A stretch of DNA of 64,000 nucleotides, from contig NZ_JBNJQR010000003.1 of the NCBI RefSeq assembly GCF_050113715.1, positions 310,001 through 374,000 on the forward strand, written 5' to 3'. Positions 23,577 to 33,176 of the stretch are shown here, piece after piece. The DNA comes from Brevibacillus_H ginsengisoli. Its GTDB lineage: Bacteria; Bacillota; Bacilli; Brevibacillales; Brevibacillaceae. Positions within the stretch are counted from its first letter, which is position 1; every line of letters begins with the position of its first letter. The notes beneath the pieces were generated by a model that saw nothing but the letters and a program-made list of their open reading frames with translations, made no database searches and was not told the origin of the DNA. The position numbers and the translations under genes were made by a program.

Positions 23577-26435
23577 ATGAATCAAGGGTATTTATGTCTC
23601 GTCCTGCATGCTCATCTGCCATACGTCCGTCATCTGGACCGGGAGGACTATTTGGAAGAGAAATGGCTGTATGAAGCGTTGGTCGAGTCCTATATTCCCC
23701 TCTTGATGGGGTGGGAGAGGCTTGTGGCCGAGAATGTTGATTATCGGGTGACGCTCTCACTCTCCCCGACTTTGCTCACGATGTTGGCTGATCCGCTCGT
23801 TCATGAACGGACAAGAAAATATTTGGCCTCCCGACTTGAATTGGCATTAAAAGAAGGGAAACGCACGGCGCAGCATCCAAAAGAATACCGTTTAGCCAAA
23901 ATGTATCAAGAGCGATTTCGCGAAATCGCGTCTTACTGCAATAAATACCAATACAATTTGATTCCAGCATTCGCCAGACTGCGCGATACCGGTCGACTTG
24001 AGTTGATCACGAGTACGGCGACACATGCCTTTCTGCCGTTCATTGAGACAGAAGAAGCAATCCGAGCGCAAATACTGAATGGAATCGAGACGTTTGATCA
24101 GGTGTTCGGGTATAAGCCGCAGGGTATATGGCTGCCGGAGTGCGGATATTCGCCAGGTGTTGATAGACTGTTGCGTCAAGCGGGAATTCGTTATTTCTTC
24201 GTCGACCATCATGGAATTGAACATGCCACCCCGAAGCCTAGAAGAGGAATACATGCTCCGCTTTTAACCGAGTATGGCGTGGCTGCATTTGCTCGAGACC
24301 CGGAATCATCCGAGCAGGTGTGGAGTTCGTATATCGGTTATCCGGGCGATTACGATTATCGCGAATATTATCGGGATATTGGCTTCGATTTGGATTTGGA
24401 TTATATCGCTCCCTATATTCACCCATCCGGCATCCGAGTGAACACAGGTCTAAAGTATCATCGGGTCACTGGAAATAATGGGGAGCCCAAAGCCTATTAT
24501 CATCCGGGCAGGGCAACAGAGAAGGCGGCCAGTCACGCGGGACATTTTCTTTGGCAACGCGAACAGCAGGTGCTTAAGCTTTGTGAGAAGCTGGACCGGG
24601 AACCGATCATTGTTGCTCCCTATGATGCGGAATTATTTGGGCATTGGTGGTATGAAGGACCGCAATTTCTTGAATTTCTCATGAAGAAGATTGCCTATGA
24701 CTCGGATGTCATCCACATGATAACTCCGACTGAATATTTGGATAAATATCAAGAGAATGATTGCGGCAGGCTCCCGATGTGCTCCTGGGGGCGCAACGGC
24801 TACGGGGAAGTCTGGTTAAATCAGACAAATGATTGGATGTATCGACACTTGCATCAAGCGGAAAAGCGGATGGTCGAGATGGTCACCACTACAACCAAGC
24901 CCACCGAATTGGAACAGCGAATGCTCCAGCAGGCCGCTCGTGAACTAATGCTTGCCCAAAGCAGCGACTGGGCTTTTATTATGGACAACAAGTCGATGGT
25001 GGAGTATGCCATCCGGCGATTCCATGATCATCTCTCCCACTTTACTCAATTGTACGAGAATTGGAAGCAAGGACACATTGATGAGCAGAAACTGTCTGTG
25101 TGGGAGAAGCAGTTTCCGATCTTTTCAGGCAATAATCCAGCGTACTATATCCCAAGACATGCGCATACATTGAACGTAGCTCAAAATCATGTTGCTGCCG
25201 GAATTGCCCTATTCCCTGCGGATCCATTCGATACGCCTAAACTGCGCATCTTTATGCTCAGCTGGGAGTTTCCGCCTCACTCCGTTGGTGGCTTATCCAA
25301 AGCCGTCTATGATCTATCTCGTTACCTAGCATTGCAGCATGTAGAGGTACATCTTCTAACGAGTTACGTGGAAGGGGCGGAGGAACACGAGGTGGTGGAG
25401 GGCGTTTATGTCTATCGTTTGCGTACGCATCAGCCGCCTTGGCAAACCGAGTTTTTGGATTGGGTCTTCCAACTGAATCTCGCCATGATCGACAAAATGG
25501 AGCAACTGCTAGAACAAGGACTGGAAGTGGATCTGATTCACGCTCATGATTGGCTCGTCGCTTTTGCGGCAGAGGAGGCCAAAGAGCGGTTCAGTCTCCC
25601 TATTCTCACGACCATTCATGCGATGGAGCACGGGCGAAACCAGGGGATTCACACTCCGCTTCAAGCGAACATTCACAGGATTGAACATCGTTTGGTCGAT
25701 CACTCGGATCGTGTGATCGCATGCAGTCAATATATGGCCTCGGAATTAAGTCGTCATTTTGATGTGCCGTTCGACAAGATAACGGTTGTCCCGAATGGGA
25801 TCGAGGTCCCTCAAGGACTCAAGCAGCCAGAAGAGTTGAGTAACATCCGCTTGCAAATTGCATTGCCCGAAGAACGAATTGTTTTTTTTGTTGGACGAAT
25901 GGTGCGGGAAAAAGGAGTCCAGCTATTGCTTGAAGCCGCTCCACGAATTCTTAGCGAGCACCCTGAAGCCAAGTTTGTCCTCGCCGGAAAAGGCCCAATG
26001 CTTGAAGAACTGCAGTTAATAGCTCAAGAGCTTGGACTCTGCGATAAGGTTTTGTTTCTCGGATTCATCGAGGATGAGTTGCGGAATGCGATTTTCCAGT
26101 TGGCGGATGTGGCGGTATTTCCCAGCTTGTATGAGCCGTTTGGGCTCGTCGCGCTAGAAGCGTCTTCTTTTCGCACACCGCTTTTGGTAGCGGACACAGG
26201 TGGGCTGTCCGAGATCGTGACGCACGGGCTTAACGGTCTCAAGGTTTATCCAGGAGATGTTGCCTCCTTAGAAACACAGCTGATCTGGCTTTTGGATCAT
26301 CCTGAACAAGGGAAGGGAATGGCGCTTGAGGCCTATCAGTCGATGCAGGCAACCTATAACTGGACGCAAATCGCGAAAGAAACGATTGATCTGTATCACC
26401 TCTTATTACCCGAGAGAGAGGTTCTCTCAACCTAA
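23577..26435 (+). CDS. Fusion of GH57/DUF1957 alpha-glucan branching-type enzyme and GT4 glycosyltransferase
   Basis: A 952-residue two-enzyme protein. Residues 1 to about 540 are a GH57 domain plus DUF1957 tail: LHAHLPYV at the N-terminus, nucleophile region GIWLPECGY near 185, and acid/base region PYDAELFGHWWYEG near 350, as in 1,4-alpha-glucan branching enzymes. From about 560 to the end is a GT4 (GT-B) transferase with SWEFPPHSVGGLSKAVYDL, VVPNGIEV, FVGRMVREKGVQLLLEA and the EX7E motif in EPFGLVALEAS (near 852). One polypeptide could thus extend a glucan and branch it. Start ATG 23577 has GCGAGGTG upstream. The donor sugar nucleotide is not known. Confidence 0.88.
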   Translation: MNQGYLCLVLHAHLPYVRHLDREDYLEEKWLYEALVESYIPLLMGWERLVAENVDYRVTLSLSPTLLTMLADPLVHERTRKYLASRLELALKEGKRTAQHPKEYRLAKMYQERFREIASYCNKYQYNLIPAFARLRDTGRLELITSTATHAFLPFIETEEAIRAQILNGIETFDQVFGYKPQGIWLPECGYSPGVDRLLRQAGIRYFFVDHHGIEHATPKPRRGIHAPLLTEYGVAAFARDPESSEQVWSSYIGYPGDYDYREYYRDIGFDLDLDYIAPYIHPSGIRVNTGLKYHRVTGNNGEPKAYYHPGRATEKAASHAGHFLWQREQQVLKLCEKLDREPIIVAPYDAELFGHWWYEGPQFLEFLMKKIAYDSDVIHMITPTEYLDKYQENDCGRLPMCSWGRNGYGEVWLNQTNDWMYRHLHQAEKRMVEMVTTTTKPTELEQRMLQQAARELMLAQSSDWAFIMDNKSMVEYAIRRFHDHLSHFTQLYENWKQGHIDEQKLSVWEKQFPIFSGNNPAYYIPRHAHTLNVAQNHVAAGIALFPADPFDTPKLRIFMLSWEFPPHSVGGLSKAVYDLSRYLALQHVEVHLLTSYVEGAEEHEVVEGVYVYRLRTHQPPWQTEFLDWVFQLNLAMIDKMEQLLEQGLEVDLIHAHDWLVAFAAEEAKERFSLPILTTIHAMEHGRNQGIHTPLQANIHRIEHRLVDHSDRVIACSQYMASELSRHFDVPFDKITVVPNGIEVPQGLKQPEELSNIRLQIALPEERIVFFVGRMVREKGVQLLLEAAPRILSEHPEAKFVLAGKGPMLEELQLIAQELGLCDKVLFLGFIEDELRNAIFQLADVAVFPSLYEPFGLVALEASSFRTPLLVADTGGLSEIVTHGLNGLKVYPGDVASLETQLIWLLDHPEQGKGMALEAYQSMQATYNWTQIAKETIDLYHLLLPEREVLST

Positions 26436-26447
26436 GGAGGAAAAGCA

Positions 26448-28838
26448 ATGAAGGCTGTAATCATGGCTGGCGGCAAAGGAACCCGCCTACTCCCGATGAC
26501 GTCCAAGACACCTAAGCCGATGGTTCCCTTGTTAAATCGTCCTTGCATGGAATATATTATCGACCTCTTAAAAAAACACGGAATAACAGATATCGCAGTG
26601 ACTGTTCAGTATTTGCCAGAAGTGATGAAAAGCTATTTTGGTGACGGCTCGTCGTTTGGCGTCTCGATGACCTATTTTGAAGAGACGGTTCCGCTTGGGA
26701 CGGCGGGAAGCATCAAGAATTGTGAAGAGTTTCTTGATGATCGCTTCATTGTCATTAGCGGGGACGCGTTGACGGATATCAATCTGACGGAAGCCATTGA
26801 CTACCATCTGGAAAAAGAGGCGCTCGCTACTCTTGTTTTGACACATGTGGAGAATCCGTTGGAATTCGGGATGGTCATGACCGATGACGATGGTCGAATT
26901 GTTCGTTTTCTGGAAAAGCCGACATGGTCAGAGGTGTTTACCGATACGGTAAACACAGGCATATACATCTTGGAGCCGCGTGTGCTCGCCTATATCCCAA
27001 AAGATCAAGAGTTTGATTTTAGCAAGGATCTGTTTCCGCAATTGCTGGCTCAGAATAATCCTTTATACGGGATGGCTTCGAATGGCTATTGGTCTGACAT
27101 CGGTTCCATGGAGATTTATCGTCAAGCGCAATTTGACATGCTCGATGGTCATGTCAATGTATCGATTAAAGCTCAGGAGATCGCTCCACGCATTTATCTT
27201 GAGCCTGGAGTCCGCATCGATTCCTCCGTAAGGATTGAGGGTCCCGCCTATATTGGAGAGAAGAGCTATCTTCAAGTAGGATCGTCGGTAGGTGCCTATT
27301 CCGTTGTAGGGAGCAATGCCCTCATCTCAAGCGGCGCCAAGTTGACCCAAACAATCCTTTGGGAAAATGTGTATGTGGCCAAACAAACAGAGGTAACAGG
27401 AGCGACGATTTGCCGTAACTCCAGCATTTATGAGAGTGCTTCTGTCCGCGATGGAGCCGTGATTGGTGACCATTGCCGAATCGGTGCCAAATCCGTGATC
27501 AATCCCAATGTGAAAATATGGCCGCACAAAGAAGTGGAAGAAGGAGCGACGGTCAATTCTTCCATGATCTATGGAAGCAAGTTTACCAAGAACCTGTTTG
27601 GGAACCGGGGTATTAAAGGTGTCGCCAACGTGGAGTTGACACCGGAGTTCGTCAGTCGTCTGGCTGCGGCATACGCTTACCTGATTAAACCGGGAAGCAG
27701 GATTGCGGTTTCTGCTTGCCCTCATCCGTTTGCCCAGCTTTTGAAGCACAGCCTGATGACGAGTCTGTGTTCAGCCGGCATTGATACTGTTGATTTCGGG
27801 GTGACCAATACTCCTGTTACCCGATACGGAATTCGCAGTTTCGCTTGCCATGGCGGTATCCACTTGATGATGAAGGAGCAGGGCGATGAGAAAATGATGC
27901 TGATGGAGTTCTACGATCATCAAGGACTGCCGATCTCGCGAGACTATCAAAAGCGGATCAACAACGCCTACTGGCAAGAAACCTATGCGAGAAGCTTAAC
28001 CGATCAACTGGGGAACCTCTCTATCGAACATGGGGTAGAGCAAGCCTATTTGCAAGCCATTCTTGGCGATCTGGACGCCGACTCCATTCGTCGTCATCGG
28101 ATGAAGGTAATGGTGGAGGGCGACCAACGGTATGTACCCGCGTTTTTGACTCCTTTTTTAAATCAGATTGGCGTTGAGGTCATCTATCGTCCGATTCAGG
28201 AAGGGGTCGTCAAGCATCAGGCGGACCTGGGAATTCAATTAGAGCGAAGCGGGGAGCAATTCTACCTCTTTAGTGAAACAGGCGAGCGGATTCTGCCGGA
28301 GAAGCTTTTGGCCCTTCAACTATTGGCGTGCTTTCAGAAGAAATCAACCGTTCGTATCGGGCTGCCGGTGAGTGCGCCGCTTGAATTGGAGCATATTGCC
28401 CGGATTGCCAATGTGGAGATTGTACGCACAAAAGTGACACCACGCGCCATGATGGAGGTTTCCTCAGAAGCCCGATTCCAGCCGTTGTTCGACGCGATCT
28501 ACAGCTTGGTGAAAATTATCGAGCTGATGGCGGTTCAAGAGAAAAAGCTGAGCCAACTGATCGCCCCGCTTCCCTCATGCTTTATGGAGCGGAAAACCGT
28601 CTTCTGTCCGCTCGCCTCTAAAGGCAAAGTCATGCGCAAAATGATGGAGGAAATGAAAGGCGAACAGCTTGAGCTTGTCGACGGAATAAAGGTATACGAT
28701 CCAAGCGGATGGGTGTTGATCCTGCCAGACGCGGATGAAGCAGAGGTGGCGATCATTTCGCAGGGGAATAGTCAGCAGCAGGCATCCTCGTTAGTCTCCT
28801 CGTACGCCAAGCGGGTATATGAGTTTCAGCAAACGTAA
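26448..28838 (+). CDS. Sugar nucleotidyltransferase fused to phosphomannomutase-like domain
   Basis: A 796-residue protein. Residues 1-235 are a nucleotidyltransferase (MAGGKGTRLLPMTSKTPKPMVPL; ETVPLGTAGSIKN; ISGDALTDIN). Residues about 240-375 form a left-handed beta-helix of hexapeptide repeats. Residues about 380-796 resemble an alpha-D-phosphohexomutase, but the phosphoserine motif TASHNP and the metal loop DGDGDR are missing, so this half is probably catalytically dead or regulatory. Such fusions are annotated as mannose-1-phosphate guanylyltransferase; given the operon it may instead make ADP- or UDP-glucose. AAGGAGG precedes the ATG, 13 bases after the fusion glucan gene. Confidence 0.85.
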   Translation: MKAVIMAGGKGTRLLPMTSKTPKPMVPLLNRPCMEYIIDLLKKHGITDIAVTVQYLPEVMKSYFGDGSSFGVSMTYFEETVPLGTAGSIKNCEEFLDDRFIVISGDALTDINLTEAIDYHLEKEALATLVLTHVENPLEFGMVMTDDDGRIVRFLEKPTWSEVFTDTVNTGIYILEPRVLAYIPKDQEFDFSKDLFPQLLAQNNPLYGMASNGYWSDIGSMEIYRQAQFDMLDGHVNVSIKAQEIAPRIYLEPGVRIDSSVRIEGPAYIGEKSYLQVGSSVGAYSVVGSNALISSGAKLTQTILWENVYVAKQTEVTGATICRNSSIYESASVRDGAVIGDHCRIGAKSVINPNVKIWPHKEVEEGATVNSSMIYGSKFTKNLFGNRGIKGVANVELTPEFVSRLAAAYAYLIKPGSRIAVSACPHPFAQLLKHSLMTSLCSAGIDTVDFGVTNTPVTRYGIRSFACHGGIHLMMKEQGDEKMMLMEFYDHQGLPISRDYQKRINNAYWQETYARSLTDQLGNLSIEHGVEQAYLQAILGDLDADSIRRHRMKVMVEGDQRYVPAFLTPFLNQIGVEVIYRPIQEGVVKHQADLGIQLERSGEQFYLFSETGERILPEKLLALQLLACFQKKSTVRIGLPVSAPLELEHIARIANVEIVRTKVTPRAMMEVSSEARFQPLFDAIYSLVKIIELMAVQEKKLSQLIAPLPSCFMERKTVFCPLASKGKVMRKMMEEMKGEQLELVDGIKVYDPSGWVLILPDADEAEVAIISQGNSQQQASSLVSSYAKRVYEFQQT

Positions 28839-28885
28839 CAGCAAACGTAAGGACTAGATCCAACGAATGAGAGGAAGTGACCTGG

Positions 28886-30868
28886 GTGCCAAGACCTCTC
28901 GTAATCGGAAATGGCAAGATGCTCATTAACTTTGACGAGAAGCTGCAAATGCGTGATCTCTATTATCCTTACGTCGGTCAGTTAAATCATATCGGCGGTC
29001 AGTTCAACAAGGTAGGGGTTTGGGTAGATGAACAATTCAGCTGGCTGGATGAGGACAGTTGGGAGCGTAAGATCGGCTATCAGGCTGAATCGCTTGTCAC
29101 GGATGTTCAAGCAATCCATCACCAGTTGGGCGTGAAGCTGACGATTGCCGATGCCGTCCATCAGCGGGAAACCATTTATCTAAAGCGCGTGAAGATTGAG
29201 AACCTGCTCCCTCATGATCGGGAAATCCGTCTGTTTTTTCATCTGGATCTAAGCTTAAACGAGTCGGAGGTGGGGGATACGGCTGTTTACGATCCCCTGC
29301 TTCATACTGTTTATCACTATAAACGCAACGTCTATGTGCTCTCAAACGGCTCCACTCCTCAAGAGGGGATCTTTCAATACAGCGTGGGAATCAAGCGCTT
29401 TAATCACGCGGAAGGAACCTGGCGGGATGCGGAGGATGGCCGCCTGGAAGGGAACCCGATTGCCCAGGGTTCCGTGGACAGTACGATTTCCTTTCGCTTG
29501 CGGGTACCTGCGGGAGATTCCCAAACCCTCTACTACTGGATTTGCGTTGGAGATTCCTACACTAAGGTCAAGGAACACAACCAATATGTATTGGAGAATC
29601 AGCCAGAACGTCTGTTGAATCGGGTCCAGATTTATTGGCGGGAATGGGTGAATAAAAACAAAAACTCTTTCGCTAATCTGTCAGATGAACTTGTTCAACT
29701 TTACAAACAAAGCTTGCTGATCGTCCGGACACAGATTGATCAACACGGTTCGATACTTGCCGCCAACGATTCCGATATCCTGCAGTATAACCGGGATCAC
29801 TACAGCTACACCTGGCCGCGCGACGGAGCCTTGATCGCTTATGCGATGGGGCAGGCGGGATATGACGGAGCGGTGAACAATTTTTATGAATTTTGCAGCC
29901 GGGTATTGTCCCAAGAGGGATATTTGCTGCATAAATTCAATCCGGATGGTTCCCTTGGCTCCAGCTGGCATCCCTACATTCAGGACAAGGAAGTTCAGTT
30001 GCCGATTCAAGAGGATGAGACGGCTCTTGTGTTGTTTGCCTTGTGGGAACATTATCGCAAAACGAAACAGATTGAATTCTGTCAATCCCTGTATGCCTCG
30101 TTTATTCGTCCGGCAGCCAAATTTCTGCATACCTATCTTCATCCAGAGCTTGATCTTCCATTACCCAGTTATGATTTATGGGAGGAGCGCCGCGGAATTT
30201 TTACCTTCACCGCATCGACGGTTTATGCGGGACTGATGGCGAGTGCCAACTTTGCCAAGCTGTTTGGAGATGAGCATCGACACATTCGCTACAAGGAAGC
30301 GGCTGAGCGGGTGAAGCGTGGGATGCTTTCTCACTTGTACGATGAGGCGGCAGGGCGGTTTTTGCGAGGGATTTATCTGGAGCAAGACGGAAACTACCGC
30401 AAGGATTACACCGTAGAGAGCAGCTTGTTTGGCGTTTTCTCATTTGGCGTATTGCCAGCCGATGATCCGCGGGTGGTCAGTACGATGGAAGTCGTGAAGA
30501 AAAGTCTCGTTGTCCAATCTCCAATCGGCGGTTACGCGCGTTACCAGGGAGATTATTATTTTCGCAAATCCCCAGACATTGCGAGAATTCCAGGGAATCC
30601 GTGGATCATCTGCACGCTGTGGGTAGCGGAGTGGGAAATCGCCAAGGCAACATCTCTTCAGGAATTGGATGAGCCTTTGCAAAAGCTGGAGTGGGTCTTA
30701 CGCCATGCAATGGAAAGCGGCGTTTTGCCTGAGCAGCTTGATCCATATAGTGGTGCCCCGGTATCTGTCGCTCCATTAACCTGGTCGCATTCTACATACG
30801 TCTTGACGGTCGTGAAATACGTGGAAAAACATTGCCAAATTCGCTTGGAACAGGGAGGAAGCCAATGA
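28886..30868 (+). CDS. Glycoside hydrolase family 15 (glucoamylase/trehalase-like)
   Basis: A 660-residue protein without a signal peptide, hence cytoplasmic. The N-terminal beta-sandwich domain (about 1-260) precedes an (alpha/alpha)6 barrel. GH15 marks are YSYTWPRDGALIAYAMGQAGYDGAV, the catalytic Glu in SYDLWEERRGIFTFTASTVYAGL, and HSTYVLTVVKYVEKH at the end. Family members release glucose from the non-reducing end of alpha-glucans or cleave trehalose. The frame is open from GTG 28877, but AGAGGA at 28869 fits GTG 28886 better. It overlaps the next gene by 4 bases (ATGA). Confidence 0.88.
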   Translation: MPRPLVIGNGKMLINFDEKLQMRDLYYPYVGQLNHIGGQFNKVGVWVDEQFSWLDEDSWERKIGYQAESLVTDVQAIHHQLGVKLTIADAVHQRETIYLKRVKIENLLPHDREIRLFFHLDLSLNESEVGDTAVYDPLLHTVYHYKRNVYVLSNGSTPQEGIFQYSVGIKRFNHAEGTWRDAEDGRLEGNPIAQGSVDSTISFRLRVPAGDSQTLYYWICVGDSYTKVKEHNQYVLENQPERLLNRVQIYWREWVNKNKNSFANLSDELVQLYKQSLLIVRTQIDQHGSILAANDSDILQYNRDHYSYTWPRDGALIAYAMGQAGYDGAVNNFYEFCSRVLSQEGYLLHKFNPDGSLGSSWHPYIQDKEVQLPIQEDETALVLFALWEHYRKTKQIEFCQSLYASFIRPAAKFLHTYLHPELDLPLPSYDLWEERRGIFTFTASTVYAGLMASANFAKLFGDEHRHIRYKEAAERVKRGMLSHLYDEAAGRFLRGIYLEQDGNYRKDYTVESSLFGVFSFGVLPADDPRVVSTMEVVKKSLVVQSPIGGYARYQGDYYFRKSPDIARIPGNPWIICTLWVAEWEIAKATSLQELDEPLQKLEWVLRHAMESGVLPEQLDPYSGAPVSVAPLTWSHSTYVLTVVKYVEKHCQIRLEQGGSQ

Positions 30869-32289
30869 AGAAAATCGCTTTTGGAACAGATGGTTGGCGC
30901 GCGATTCTGGCCGATCAGTTTACGTTGGAAAATGTGCGAATTGTCGCACAAGCCATCGCTTCCTACACCTTGGAGAACGACTTGCAGGAGCAAGGCATCC
31001 TGGTCGGACATGATACTCGTTTCATGGGGCGTTCCTTTGCTTTAGAGGTGGTAAGCGTACTGACCGCCAACAACATACGGGTAATGCTGGTCAACGAGGC
31101 GACTCCAACCCCTGTGCTTGCTTTTGGGGTCAAGCATTTCGCGGCAAGCGGAGCGGTGATGATTACAGCCAGCCATAATCCGCCGGAATATAACGGGATC
31201 AAATATATTCCAGAGTATGCGGGGCCTGCCCAGCCAGCGATTACGAAGCGGTTGGAAGAATGGATTGACCGTATTAGTCGTACAGGCAATATGAACAAAA
31301 TCAGCTTGGAGGAAGCCTCCAGCAAAAGGCTGATGCAGTACATTTACCTGCGTCCTCATTATGAAGCGCATGTGAGACGAATCGTTCATTTTGACAAAAT
31401 CAAAGAGGCCAATCTGCAATTCGTTGTCGATCCGATGCATGGGGCAGGGATTGGCTACACAAGCTCTTTGTTTCAGGAAGCAGGAATTGAAGTGACCAGC
31501 ATTCATGAGGAAGAGGACCCGATGTTTGGAGGAGGTTTGCCGGAGCCTAATGAGAAGCATCTCAGGGAATTGAAGGAAGTCGTGCTGGCCCAGAAAGCTG
31601 ATCTGGGACTCGCCAATGATGGGGATGCTGATCGTTTCGGAGTGATTGATCGTTTCGGACAGTATGTCCCGCCTAATCAGGTGATAGCGCTCCTGACTCG
31701 ACATCTCGTAAGAAATCGGGGCTTGACCGGGCGAATTGTGCGCACAGTAGCGACTACGCATTTATTGGATCGGATTGCGGAAGGCTACGGCTTGGAAGTG
31801 GTGGAGACACCCGTCGGATTCAAGTACATTGGAGCCGAGATGCTGCAAGGGGATGTGCTGATTGGCGGCGAAGAAAGCGGAGGGTGCAGTATACTCTCTC
31901 ACATTCCCGAGAAGGACGGAATTCTGATTAATCTGTTAATCGCAGAGATGTGCGCTTGGGAAGCGAAACCGCTTGATCAGATATTATCAGACCTGCACTT
32001 GGAATTCGGTGAGTGCTTCTCTACTCGAATTGACGTCAGACTTTCGGGTAAAAGCCAATTGGTTCAAAATCTGCTAGATCACCCGCCTGGTGAAGTCGCT
32101 TCCTATCGGGTACGTCAGATTAATCGTCTGGACGGAGTGAAGCTTCTTTTGGAGGATGGACATTGGGTACTCATTCGTCCATCCGGTACGGAGCCTTTGC
32201 TTCGCATTTATTTGGAGGCGACCAACGCGACTGCCCTTGCCAAACTGGAGGAAGCGATTATGGACTGGTTTATTGAAGTGAATGTGTGA
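30865..32289 (+). CDS. Phosphoglucomutase/phosphomannomutase family protein
   Basis: A 474-residue alpha-D-phosphohexomutase with all four motifs intact: phosphoserine loop TASHNPPEYNGIKY near residue 100, metal loop NDGDADRFG, sugar loop GGEESGG, and phosphate loop RPSGTEPLLRIYLE near the C-terminus. It interconverts glucose-1-P and glucose-6-P (or the mannose forms), linking glycolysis to the glucan operon. Start ATG 30865 has GGGAGGAAG upstream and overlaps the GH15 stop, so the two are translationally coupled. It ends the operon, followed by a terminator. Confidence 0.92.
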   Translation: MKKIAFGTDGWRAILADQFTLENVRIVAQAIASYTLENDLQEQGILVGHDTRFMGRSFALEVVSVLTANNIRVMLVNEATPTPVLAFGVKHFAASGAVMITASHNPPEYNGIKYIPEYAGPAQPAITKRLEEWIDRISRTGNMNKISLEEASSKRLMQYIYLRPHYEAHVRRIVHFDKIKEANLQFVVDPMHGAGIGYTSSLFQEAGIEVTSIHEEEDPMFGGGLPEPNEKHLRELKEVVLAQKADLGLANDGDADRFGVIDRFGQYVPPNQVIALLTRHLVRNRGLTGRIVRTVATTHLLDRIAEGYGLEVVETPVGFKYIGAEMLQGDVLIGGEESGGCSILSHIPEKDGILINLLIAEMCAWEAKPLDQILSDLHLEFGECFSTRIDVRLSGKSQLVQNLLDHPPGEVASYRVRQINRLDGVKLLLEDGHWVLIRPSGTEPLLRIYLEATNATALAKLEEAIMDWFIEVNV

Positions 32290-32312
32290 CTGTTATGGCG
32301 GTTCAATAATAG

Positions 32313-32342
32313 AGGGGCTCACCGTGTTGGTGAGCCCCTTTT
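32313..32342 (+). terminator. Terminator of the alpha-glucan operon
   Basis: An 11-bp stem (AGGGGCTCACC with GGTGAGCCCCT), loop GTGTT, ends in TTTT. Confidence 0.88.
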
Positions 32343-32463
32343 CACATGTCATAGAAGCAACAGAAAGTTTCAAGCCATTTGAAGCGTTGCTCTTCACTCC
32401 ACACTTGAAATTTTGTTACAATGGAAGACTAAGGGCATAAACACAGGAGTGAACTTTAATGAG

Positions 32464-33120
32464 ATGGGCGGGTATGATGTGAAGTTCGATCAACAAGTAC
32501 TGAATGCTTTTCTTGGAGAAGTCAAACTTCATAGTCCGTCTGATGATGATCCCGTTGTGGTGACCCATGTTCCATCGCCGTGGGAAGTGGTGGGGACAGG
32601 GAACTACGCGGGGGTATTCGGGCACCCGGATTATCCTGATCTTGTTGTGAAGCTGTATGCGCCGGGCCGACCGGGTATTGAGCGGGAGAAAGAGGTCTAT
32701 CAGCGGCTGGGGGCAACCCGCTATTTTCCAGAATGTCATCAGACTGGGGAGAATTATCTTGTGTTGACACGGATCAAGGGAATTTCGCTGTTTGACTGTG
32801 TGCGTTATGGAATCCCAGTGTTGCCGCAAGTCATTGAAGATGTGGAGGAAGCTCTTGGCGTTGCGAGGGATAAAGGGCTGTTCCCTCACGACGTGCATGG
32901 TAAAAATGTGTTGATGTATCAGGGCAGAGGCTATTTGATTGACGTTTCGGATTACTATAAGAACGAATATGACAAGAAGTGGCACGATCTACGCAAAGCG
33001 TATTACAAGGTTTACTTGCCCTTTCTCAAGGATCGTGGCTGGAAAATCCCGTTGTGGGTTCTGGACGGCGTCCGCAAGGGGTATCGAATGTACCGAAAGT
33101 TGAAGCGTTTGTTTGATTGA
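32464..33120 (+). CDS. Protein kinase-like protein
   Basis: A 218-residue protein with a minimal kinase-like fold. There is a Gly-rich loop (GTGNYAGVFGH), an ATP-binding Lys in DLVVKLYAP, catalytic loop FPHDVHGKNVLM (H-D-x-H-x-x-N, as in RIO/Bud32 or aminoglycoside kinases), and metal-binding Asp in YLIDVSDYY. It resembles small Bacillus YrzF/YbdM-type kinases; substrate is unknown. A TGTTACAAT extended -10 box at 32413-32421 rules out the earlier in-frame start at 32413. ATG 32464 is the next usable start, though its AGGAG is 14 bases away, so the exact start is uncertain. Confidence 0.75.
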   Translation: MGGYDVKFDQQVLNAFLGEVKLHSPSDDDPVVVTHVPSPWEVVGTGNYAGVFGHPDYPDLVVKLYAPGRPGIEREKEVYQRLGATRYFPECHQTGENYLVLTRIKGISLFDCVRYGIPVLPQVIEDVEEALGVARDKGLFPHDVHGKNVLMYQGRGYLIDVSDYYKNEYDKKWHDLRKAYYKVYLPFLKDRGWKIPLWVLDGVRKGYRMYRKLKRLFD

Positions 33121-33142
33121 GCTTCTGATCTTGTGTTACAAT
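33113..33142 (+). promoter_or_regulatory. Candidate promoter of lspA
   Basis: TTGATT (33113-33118), 18 bases, then TACAAT (33137-33142) with TG one base before it (extended -10). It overlaps the end of the kinase-like gene. Confidence 0.55.
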
Positions 33143-33176
33143 TTCGTGTGTCGCAAATAGAGGAGGACTTGCCAAG

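Noticed and set aside
32413..32463. Earlier start for the kinase-like gene
   Set aside because: It coincides with an extended -10 promoter box at 32413-32421.
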